A stretch of DNA of 64,000 bases, from the NCBI RefSeq assembly GCF_003427025.1, contig NZ_QVAI01000026.1:1-64000 (forward strand), written 5' to 3'. The stretch is from Jiangella endophytica. GTDB taxonomy: Bacteria; Actinomycetota; Actinomycetes; Jiangellales; Jiangellaceae. Position numbers and translations under genes: made by a program. The notes under the pieces are model-generated. The model did not search any database and was not told the DNA's origin. It was given only the letters and a program-made list of their open reading frames with translations. Below are positions 58,359-64,000 of this stretch, piece by piece. Within the stretch, counting starts at the first letter, position 1, and every line of letters begins with the position of its first letter.

Positions 58359-59429
58359 TCAGTCACCCGGCGTCTGGACGTAGCCGGTGGTGGCGTCGAA
58401 GTCGCTCCCCAGGAACTCCTGCGCCCACTGCCGCACGTACTCGTCGGGGTCGACGTCCGCGAACGCCTCCGGGTGGATCCACGCGCCGAAGTACAGCGAC
58501 GAGAACGTGCGGCCGGCGGCGTCCAGGGGTCCGGCGTTGTAGACGACGACCCGGCCCGACCGCACCGCGGACAACTGCGACCAGCCCTCGCGGGCGAGCA
58601 ACTCGTCGACGGAGGCCCGCAGCGAGTCCTGCTCGTACGGCGGGAACTGGCTGATGTCCTCGCGCAGGATGACCGCCGGGTCGGCCGCGATGACGTCGAC
58701 CGGGTCGACGGTGATCACGAGGCCGTCGTTGATGCCAACGTCCTCGAAGATGTTGCGTCCTCCAGCGTCCGCGATGGCCACGGTCTTGCCGGAGTTCGAG
58801 CCCGCGCTACTGAACGCCTCGCCGTCTTCGTAGTAGACCGGCACCCTTTCCAGACCCTCGACCCGCTCCGCCACCAGGGCGTGCACCCCGTCGGTGAACT
58901 CGAGGATCTCGTCGGCCCGCTCCGGCGCGCCGACGATCTCAGCGACAAGCTCGACGTTCTCCGTCCATATGGTCGGGTCCCATACCGTGAGCACGACGAC
59001 CGGGATGTCGAACTGCTCGAGCGTCGAGGCGGCGTCCTCCCATACGCCGTTGCGCGGGATGAACACGACGTCGGGGTCGGCCTCGACGATCTTCTCGTAG
59101 TTCAGCGACTCGAAGTCGACGCCGACCACGTCGTCGTCGGTGAAACCGCCGTAGGGGGCGCGGAAGACGCTGCGGTCGTCCACCCCGACGATGGTCTCGC
59201 CCGCGCCGAGTGCGACCAGGAGCTCGGTGTTGTAGCTGTTGATCGACACCACCCGATCGACCTCGGCCGGCAGGACCACCTCACGATCCTGTTCATCGGT
59301 GATCGTGATGGTCTCCCCGGCGCCGTCCGCTGCTCGCGGCTCGGCGTCGTCCGTCGAGGAACAGCCCGCGACCACCGCCGCCGTGGCGACGAGGGACACG
59401 GTGAGAAAGCTCGTCCTGCTGGCGGACAT
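58359..59429 (-). CDS. FecB-type substrate-binding lipoprotein, first gene of operon F
   Basis: The 356-residue protein has a lipoprotein signal with lipobox VAGC (Cys23). The mature chain has the helical-backbone fold of siderophore and cobalamin binding proteins: TITITDEQDREVVLPAEVDRVVSINSYNTELLVALGAGETIVGVDD, ESLNYEKIVEADPDVVFIPRNGVW, and a late SQLSAVRSGRVVVYNAG. Such proteins usually bind iron chelates, heme or cobalamin. No siderophore, ferric reductase or Fur-like gene lies nearby; instead three oxygenases and a rhodanese follow. A different ligand, or a metal-thiol complex, is therefore possible. Confidence 0.93.
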   Translation of the reverse strand: MSASRTSFLTVSLVATAAVVAGCSSTDDAEPRAADGAGETITITDEQDREVVLPAEVDRVVSINSYNTELLVALGAGETIVGVDDRSVFRAPYGGFTDDDVVGVDFESLNYEKIVEADPDVVFIPRNGVWEDAASTLEQFDIPVVVLTVWDPTIWTENVELVAEIVGAPERADEILEFTDGVHALVAERVEGLERVPVYYEDGEAFSSAGSNSGKTVAIADAGGRNIFEDVGINDGLVITVDPVDVIAADPAVILREDISQFPPYEQDSLRASVDELLAREGWSQLSAVRSGRVVVYNAGPLDAAGRTFSSLYFGAWIHPEAFADVDPDEYVRQWAQEFLGSDFDATTGYVQTPGD

Positions 59430-59493
59430 GTGCGGCGCCTTTCTCGCGAACGGGTGGTCAGCGTGGAGTCAACCAGCGGAAACACAAAACCGT

Positions 59494-59505
59494 CCAACCG
59501 GTTGG
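59494..59505. promoter_or_regulatory. Palindrome CCAACCGGTTGG between operon F and its TetR gene
   Basis: CCAACCGGTTGG is a perfect 12-base palindrome in an AT-richer stretch. It lies 65 bases upstream of the FecB-type ATG and 96 upstream of the TetR ATG. The form and place fit the operator of the divergent TetR regulator. Confidence 0.6.
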
Positions 59506-59600
59506 TAATGTTCGGTAACAGTCCGGGCCGACGGCTCCGCAGGCGATAGAGTCGGCCGCGACCTGGACCTCCGCGCTACGAGACGGGACCACGCACCCCG

Positions 59601-60293
59601 ATGACCACGACGCGCCACCGCGCCAAGGGCGAACGCACGCGCAATGCCGTCCTCGACGCCGCGGTGGAGCTGTTCTCGTCCGGCGGCTACCGCGGGATCT
59701 CGCTCGAGTCGATCGCCACGGAGGCCGGGCTGTCGAAGGCCGGGGTGCTGCACTACTTCTCCACCAAGGAGGAGATCCTCTTCGCCGTCCTCCGCGAACG
59801 GATCGGCATGGACGGCACGGAGATGCAGGAGCTGAGCCGTCCCGACGCCGGCTACGAGAACCTCGACCGCTACGTCACGCTGATCGAGCGCCGGTTCGGC
59901 GAGCCGGGCTGGGTCCGCCTCTACACCGTGCTGCTGGCCGAGAGCCTCGACGTCACCCATCCGGCCAGCGAGTACATGAAGTCGCGCATCACCCGCCTCC
60001 GGTCGGTGGTCGCGCGCGCCCTCAGCGCCGGCATCGACGAAGGCGTCATCAGGCCGGACGCCGACAAGGAGAACATCGCCGCCACCATCGTCGGCGTCGT
60101 CGACGGGCTGCGCATCCAGTTGCTCCTGGTGCCGTCGTTCGACGCCGCGAAGGCATTCCGAGCGCTCGTCGACGCACTCCTGGCGCCCCTCAGGACCGGA
60201 CCGGCGACTCAGCCGGCCGCGGCCCGCGTCGCGCCGGACGACCCGCCAGCATCGGCGACCACCCGCACGCCCGGGCGTCCGTCGAACCGATAG
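59601..60293 (+). CDS. TetR/AcrR-family regulator of operon F
   Basis: The 230-residue protein has a textbook TetR head: GERTRNAVLDAAVELFSSGGYRGISLESIATEAGLSKAGVLHYFSTKEEILFAVL (about 10-64). The C-terminal ligand domain includes RDxxTLIERRFGEPGWVRLYTVLLAESLDVTHPASEYM-like sequence and ends in a proline/threonine-rich tail. It is divergent from operon F with one clear palindrome between them. Its last 85 bases overlap the 3' end of the convergent winged-helix gene, which is unusual and could link their expression. Confidence 0.92.
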   Translation: MTTTRHRAKGERTRNAVLDAAVELFSSGGYRGISLESIATEAGLSKAGVLHYFSTKEEILFAVLRERIGMDGTEMQELSRPDAGYENLDRYVTLIERRFGEPGWVRLYTVLLAESLDVTHPASEYMKSRITRLRSVVARALSAGIDEGVIRPDADKENIAATIVGVVDGLRIQLLLVPSFDAAKAFRALVDALLAPLRTGPATQPAAARVAPDDPPASATTRTPGRPSNR

Positions 60294-60796
60294 CCGGAGC
60301 CGCGCACCGTCCGGACGACGTCCTTGAACGAACCCAGCTTGACGCGCAGCCGGCGCACGCGCACGTCGATGGCACGATGGTTGGGCCCGCCCCCAGTCGT
60401 GGGCACCCGCAGGCCGGCGACCAACTCGGCCCGGCCGATGGTGCGCCCCTCGCGCAACGCCAGGTACTGCAGCAGCTCGAACTCGGGGAACGAGATCCCG
60501 GCCGATTCACCGTCGATCAGCACCCGCTTGCGCGGCACGTCGACGACCAGGCTCCTGGCCGTCCCGTCCGGGGGCGCCGGGCGCGGGGCGAGCACGATCG
60601 TGCCGCGGACGTCGGCGTCCGGCACGAGCTGCATCGCCGTGCGGCGCAGTGCCTCGATGACGCGCTGGACGCTGGCGGCGCCGGCGCCGTCGAGGTCGAC
60701 CTGCAGGAGGAAACCCCGGATCTGCGCACCGTCGGACGTCGTGCGCGCCGCCCCTGGCAGACGACTGGGACGCGGTGGCGACGAGGAGGTGACCAT
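60209..60796 (-). CDS. Winged-helix (OmpR/PhoB-type) DNA-binding regulator without receiver domain
   Basis: From ATG 60796 the 195-residue protein has an N-terminal part IRGFLLQVDLDGAGAASVQRVIEALRRTAMQLVPDADVRGTIVLAP that is not a phosphorylatable receiver. The winged helix is LVVDVPRKRVLIDGESAGISFPEFELLQYLALREGRTIGRAELVAGL and then HRAIDVRVRRLRVKLGSFKDVVRTVRGSGYRFDG (about 84-170). A GTG at 60871 would extend it by 25 residues, but that part overlaps the cysteine-containing upstream ORF. Actinomycetes have many such stand-alone regulators; the family's signal is unknown to me. One CCTACT-N5-AGTAGG-like element lies 124 bases upstream. Confidence 0.85.
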   Translation of the reverse strand: MVTSSSPPRPSRLPGAARTTSDGAQIRGFLLQVDLDGAGAASVQRVIEALRRTAMQLVPDADVRGTIVLAPRPAPPDGTARSLVVDVPRKRVLIDGESAGISFPEFELLQYLALREGRTIGRAELVAGLRVPTTGGGPNHRAIDVRVRRLRVKLGSFKDVVRTVRGSGYRFDGRPGVRVVADAGGSSGATRAAAG

Positions 60797-60839
60797 GTGG
60801 ACCCTTCGGCCTGATGACGTGGGCGGGCGCAGAGGTGTC

Positions 60840-60917
60840 TCAACGACAAGCCGCGGGACGGCAGCCGTCACCCACGAGACACCCGAACCGGACCGTAGTT
60901 CTCACCCGACCAACCAT
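60840..60917 (-). CDS. Short upstream ORF with three cysteine codons (leader-peptide candidate)
   Basis: ATG 60917 starts a 25-codon frame MVGRVRTTVRFGC... that ends at TGA 60840-60842, 43 bases before the regulator ATG. It contains cysteines at 13, 19 and 23, two of them next to arginine near the stop. Its ATG lies two bases from the inverted repeat at 60920-60936, just as the leader peptide of operon A begins three bases from its copy. It lacks the HVDLxR motif. Three cysteines in 25 residues could arise by chance in GC-rich DNA, so translation and function are uncertain. Confidence 0.35.
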   Translation of the reverse strand: MVGRVRTTVRFGCLVGDGCRPAACR

Positions 60918-60919
60918 AT

Positions 60920-60936
60920 CCTAGTAAATCAGTAGG
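60920..60936. promoter_or_regulatory. Inverted repeat CCTAGT-N5-AGTAGG, copy 3
   Basis: CCTAGTAAATCAGTAGG matches copies 1 and 2 at 13-14 of 17 positions, with one changed base in the left arm. It is again embedded in an AT-rich patch (ATAT before, AATAG after). It lies at the start of the short cysteine-containing ORF and upstream of the winged-helix regulator. Confidence 0.55.
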
Positions 60937-61088
60937 AATAGAGTTCGGGCCCATACTCCGAGACGGCCAGCTGCCGACCGGACGTGCTTCAGGTGATGGC
61001 CCGGGCGTCGGTGGCGCGTTCGTGCATCGGCTGTGCCGGCGTCGAGTCGAGCAGTTGCCGGGGCTAGGGGTACGCGGGCCGGGTGAAC

Positions 61089-61221
61089 GGCTGCTCGGCA
61101 GGGGCGACTTCGACGAGGCGGCCGCGGTGAGCGTCGGCTGCGTGACCTGGTCCGCGACCACGGCCACAACGTCACGGTCGCCTCGGCCCACGACGCCGCC
61201 GAACGGGTACCCCCGATCTGA
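61089..61221 (+). pseudogene. Possible metallo-beta-lactamase-fold hydrolase remnant
   Basis: One frame reads RLLGRGDFDEAAAVSV (from about 61089) and, after a one-base shift near 61135, another reads RLRDLVRDHGHNVTVASAHDAAERVPPI up to TGA 61219-61221. The joined sequence resembles the C-terminal end of MBL-fold hydrolases (SxRRLRxL...V..xxHD). No other part of the gene is visible. The rest of 60937-61264 holds nothing I recognise. Confidence 0.3.
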
Positions 61222-61264
61222 CCAGATCCGGCCGGGACGAGGTTGAGTCGATCGAGCTCGCGGA

Positions 61265-61610
61265 TCAGCTCGTAGCCCGCTCGGCCGGGCGCCAGCCGAT
61301 CGCCGGTCCGATCCTGCCGGCCAGGACGTCGATGCGTGCCCGCACGTCATCGGCATCGAATTCGCCGGCGTGGGAGAAGTTCGCTACGAAATCGGTCGCA
61401 CCAGCCGCGATTGCCGGATCGGCCCGGACACGCTCGGCGATATCGTCCGATGAACCGTAGAACGGCACCAGGTCCAGATAGTCGCGGACGGTCAGCCCCC
61501 GCAACGACTCGTTCCCGCTGCGCGCCGCCCGCTCGGCCAGCAGCGTCAGCCGCGACCCTAGCACCGGCTCGACCTCATCGACGACAGCCTTCAGGCGCCC
61601 GCGACCGGCG
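61265..61610 (-). pseudogene. C-terminal remnant of an LLM-class monooxygenase
   Basis: The frame reads RLKAVVDEVEPVLGSRLTLL, then GLTVRDYLDLVPFYGSSDDI, and closes with GATDFVANFSHAGEFDADD and TGA at 61265. This looks like the last fifth of an LLM protein with its substrate-loop/dimer region. In-frame starts such as GTG 61564 would give only 99 residues without the flavin-binding barrel. It directly follows the DszC-like gene, where a complete LLM would be expected in the operon. Confidence 0.55.
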
Positions 61611-61616
61611 CCCGTC

Positions 61617-62870
61617 TCATGACGTCGTCCCGGTCGCCGGCGCGGTGGTCTCCGGCGTCGTGCCGAACCGCAGTGGCGCCGGGAGCGTACCGGTCAGGTG
61701 GTAGTCGCCGATCTCCCGCTGCCGGTAGGCGACGGGGTCGTGCACGGTGTGGGTGCGCAGGTTGCGCCAGTAGATATCCAGGCCGAACGAGTTCGCCGTC
61801 GAGCGTGCACCGGTCGCGGCGAAGAGCTGGTGCGCGACGTCCAGCGATGCCTCGGTCGCCACGGACTTCGCCTGGTCGACGCGCAGTGCCAGCAGGCCCC
61901 AGTCCTCGCGCCTGAGCGCCGCTCCCGCGGCCAGCGCATCCTCGAACAACCGGGTCGCCTGTTCGGCCAGCGCGATGCCCGCCGCAACGTTCGCCGACAG
62001 CCGCCCGAACAGCTGGCGATGGTAGGGATCGGCGACGGCGGTCTCCACTCCGGCCTCGAACCAGGGCCGGCCGTGCTCGCGGACGTAGGCAGCGGCGGCC
62101 GACAGCGCACCCTCGGCGATGCCGAGATACAGGTTGACGAAGACGAGCTGGCTGAACTGCCCGCGCAGCCCGTCGCGCAGGGCGGTGTCGCCGGTGAACT
62201 CGGCGAGCCCGCCGAGCACCTCGTCAGGGCGCACCTCCACATTGTCGAAGGTGACGCTGCCGCTGGCGGTGAGCCGCTGGCCGAGGTTGTCCCAGTCGTC
62301 GCCGAAGGCGAGACCGGGCCGGTCCGGCGGGACGACCACGTTGACGGCATGGTCGCCGTAGAACAACACGGTGATGTAGTCCGCGACGGCCACGCCCGTG
62401 GCGAAGGTCCGGCTGCCGTTGATGCGGTAGCCGTCGCCGTCGCGGTCCAGTCGCACGCCCGGGTCGCGCGGGTTGCTCACGCTGCCCTGGAACCAGCCCC
62501 GTTCACCCACGCCTCGAGCGATGTACTCCCACTGCCGTGCCGTGCCGAGGAGGTAGGTCCACAGGCCGTTGGAGTAGTGGTAGGTGACGAGCTGGCCGAT
62601 CGATCCGTCCGCCGCGGCGACGACCCTGCTGAGCTCGAGCGCCTGGGCCAGGCTGCCGCCGGCCCCGCCGAACTCCGCCGGCGTGGCGAAGCCGAGCAGC
62701 CCGCTCTCGCGCAGCAGCGCCACCTCGGCCACCGGAGTCGCGTTGGCGCGATCCCGTTCCAGCGCCGTGGCCGCGAGCTTCGCCGCCACGTCGTCGGCGA
62801 TCCGGCGCCAGCGGGCGAACTCCTCGGCGGAGACACCCGGGTAGGGCGCCACCGCGGTCGTCGTCGTCAT
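61617..62870 (-). CDS. DszC/SfnB-like acyl-CoA-dehydrogenase-fold flavin monooxygenase, operon G
   Basis: The 417-residue protein has the same layout as the operon A homologue: FATPAEFGGAGGSLAQALELSRVVAAADGSIGQLVTYHYSN in the N-terminal half, INGSRTFATGVAVADYITVLF, and DDWDNLGQRLTASGSVTFDNVEV in the middle. The C-terminus has SFGLDIYWRNLRTHTVHDPVAYRQREIGDYHLTG, the R-N-x-R-T-H-T motif shared by DszC-type oxygenases. A flavin-dependent sulfur or nitrogen oxidation of a small substrate is likely. A 41-base gap separates it from the LLM gene upstream in the transcript. Confidence 0.92.
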   Translation of the reverse strand: MTTTTAVAPYPGVSAEEFARWRRIADDVAAKLAATALERDRANATPVAEVALLRESGLLGFATPAEFGGAGGSLAQALELSRVVAAADGSIGQLVTYHYSNGLWTYLLGTARQWEYIARGVGERGWFQGSVSNPRDPGVRLDRDGDGYRINGSRTFATGVAVADYITVLFYGDHAVNVVVPPDRPGLAFGDDWDNLGQRLTASGSVTFDNVEVRPDEVLGGLAEFTGDTALRDGLRGQFSQLVFVNLYLGIAEGALSAAAAYVREHGRPWFEAGVETAVADPYHRQLFGRLSANVAAGIALAEQATRLFEDALAAGAALRREDWGLLALRVDQAKSVATEASLDVAHQLFAATGARSTANSFGLDIYWRNLRTHTVHDPVAYRQREIGDYHLTGTLPAPLRFGTTPETTAPATGTTS

Positions 62871-62911
62871 TGCGTACTCCCTCGGTCGGTGTGAGCCTGT
62901 CGATGTGCGTG

Positions 62912-63979
62912 CTACGGCCGGAGCGCCGGTTGCGGCTCGGGGGCGGGAAACGCGGGTCGCGCACCGTCGAGCAGCCGGGCCGGCACCGGGAGCGCCAGGC
63001 GCTCACGCAGCGTCGCCGCCGGGGCCGTCCGCACCAGCCCACCGGCCAGCAACGCGGGCAGTCCGGCCTCGACGAACCGGACGAGGTCGTCCGCCGTGCG
63101 ACCGGGGCGCACCAGCACACCGTCGACGTCGCCGGACACCGATCGCACGGCGCTCTCGAGGACACCCGGTTCGTCGCCGGCGTGGTGCGGAAGCTCGGCG
63201 AAGAGCAGCGGCCGCCGGGACGGGTCGGCGAACCGGCCCGAGTCGCCGGAGCTCAACGCGGCGGCGGCGGTCGCCGTCGCGCCGGGCTCGGTGGCGCTCA
63301 GGATCACCAGGTCGGCGACCTCGCGGGCCGCCTCGACCTCGTCCGCGGTTCTCGCGTACCACGCCAGGACCGGTGAGCCCTGCGGCGTCGACGGCACCGT
63401 CAGGGGGCCGGCGATGTCGAAGACGCCCTGGTGGTCGATGTGCACGATCTGCTCGGCGCGGACGAAGATGCGGGTCCGGCGGTCGGCCACGATCGACTCG
63501 TAGGGCCAGCTCTGCCACAGCTTCTCGATGGCGATAGCGGCATCGCGCGTCGTGTCGACGCCCAGCGGCGCGCCTGCGGTCAGCCCGGCGCCGCCCCATG
63601 CTTCGTGACCGGCCGGGCCGCGTGGTGCGTAGCCGTCGCGGATGCCGAGCACCAGTCCGGACCGTCCTCGTGAGAGGTGGTCGGCCGAGGCGACCCGCCG
63701 GGCGAGGTTGTAGGGATGGTCGCGGTGCGGCGCGGCCGCGGCGAGCACGGCTGTGTGCGGCGCCCTTCTCGCCAGGAAAGTCGCGGCCACGGTCGGCTCG
63801 AGCGTCTGGTCGTCGGGGATGGAGCCGTCGATCCGGTCGACGCCCGCGACGACGAAGGCCGGCGCTGCGTCGTCGACGTGCGAGCGCAGCTCCGCGTCGG
63901 CTGCCAGGGCCACGAGCTGTTGCCCGGACAGGCCGACGCCGAGGTGCACAGCGGTGGCGGGATGCTGGTGGTCGCCCAT
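62912..63979 (-). CDS. LLM-class flavin-dependent monooxygenase, operon G
   Basis: The 355-residue protein is an LLM with VHLGVGLSGQQLVALAADAELRSHVDDAAPAFVVAGVDRID at the N-terminus, NLARRVASADHLSRGRSGLVLGIRDGY (about 90-116) and GSPVLAWYARTADEVEAAREVADLVIL. It is shorter than the NtaA group, and the second half contains an alanine-rich segment (ATATAAAALSSGDSG). GAAAGGA 8-14 bases upstream supports ATG 63979. Its promoter and any upstream genes lie outside the window. Confidence 0.9.
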   Translation of the reverse strand: MGDHQHPATAVHLGVGLSGQQLVALAADAELRSHVDDAAPAFVVAGVDRIDGSIPDDQTLEPTVAATFLARRAPHTAVLAAAAPHRDHPYNLARRVASADHLSRGRSGLVLGIRDGYAPRGPAGHEAWGGAGLTAGAPLGVDTTRDAAIAIEKLWQSWPYESIVADRRTRIFVRAEQIVHIDHQGVFDIAGPLTVPSTPQGSPVLAWYARTADEVEAAREVADLVILSATEPGATATAAAALSSGDSGRFADPSRRPLLFAELPHHAGDEPGVLESAVRSVSGDVDGVLVRPGRTADDLVRFVEAGLPALLAGGLVRTAPAATLRERLALPVPARLLDGARPAFPAPEPQPALRP

Positions 63980-64000
63980 GGGTTGGGTCCTTTCGGCGAG

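Noticed and set aside
1-64000. Intact insertion sequences, prophage genes, tRNA/rRNA genes or CRISPR arrays
   Set aside because: No transposase, integrase, tRNA-like cloverleaf, rRNA segment or regular repeat-spacer series was seen, despite several gene remnants that suggest past rearrangement.

Overview
The window is chromosomal DNA from a very GC-rich bacterium (roughly 70% by eye). Frequent GTG starts, long runs of ATGA/GTGA stop-start overlaps, and the mix of TetR, MarR and LysR regulators with ABC importers and flavin enzymes all fit an actinomycete. I cannot assign a genus. I see no rRNA, tRNA, phage gene, CRISPR array or intact insertion sequence. The region is a catabolic and scavenging island. 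It holds seven intact luciferase-like flavin monooxygenases (LLM) plus one remnant, two intact DszC-like acyl-CoA-dehydrogenase-fold oxygenases plus one remnant, and six ABC importers of four kinds.

Layout. (A) 1-7862, minus strand: lipoprotein, two Dpp-type permeases, a double ATPase, a DszC-like protein, an LLM and the start of a further gene. Upstream lie a short leader peptide (7964-8059) with a cysteine-bearing motif, a hairpin (7915-7934) and an inverted repeat (8063-8079). (A') 8072-9226: a sarcosine-oxidase-like flavoenzyme with its own copy of the inverted repeat. (B) 9519-18104: a divergent MarR gene, two operator-like palindromes, and a seven-gene plus-strand operon (Dpp-type importer, 2[4Fe-4S] ferredoxin, fumarate/APS-reductase-like flavoprotein, LLM). 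18105-21200 carries a TetR/quinone-oxidoreductase pair surrounded by broken genes. (E) 21212-28410, plus strand: TetR, Dpp-type importer and LLM. (D) 39738-28414, minus strand: ribose-type importer, two amidases, GMC oxidoreductase, GlcG-like protein, FAD oxidoreductase, YciI-like protein and zinc alcohol dehydrogenase. (C) 49942-39903, minus strand, divergent from a LysR gene: copper amine oxidase, small membrane protein, histone-deacetylase-fold amidohydrolase, a sulfonate/nitrate-type importer and two FAD oxidoreductases. 51110-51689 holds two gene remnants. (F) 59429-51703, minus strand, divergent from a TetR gene: FecB-type lipoprotein, two LLMs, FecCD permease, FecE ATPase, rhodanese and a third LLM. 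(G) 60209-63979: a winged-helix regulator with a cysteine-containing upstream ORF and another copy of the inverted repeat, gene remnants, then a DszC-like/LLM pair.

How the parts may work together. A, B, E, F and G each join an importer or reductive partner to FMNH2-type monooxygenases. That is the usual arrangement for taking up organosulfur or related small compounds and splitting C-S or C-N bonds. The rhodanese in F, the leader peptide before A and the shared inverted repeat near A, A' and G point to control by sulfur or cysteine supply; this is inference. C and D look like separate pathways for amines or N-acyl amines (C) and for amides or alcohols (D). No separate flavin reductase gene is visible, so reduced flavin for the LLMs must come from elsewhere or from partners such as the ferredoxin/flavoprotein pair in B.
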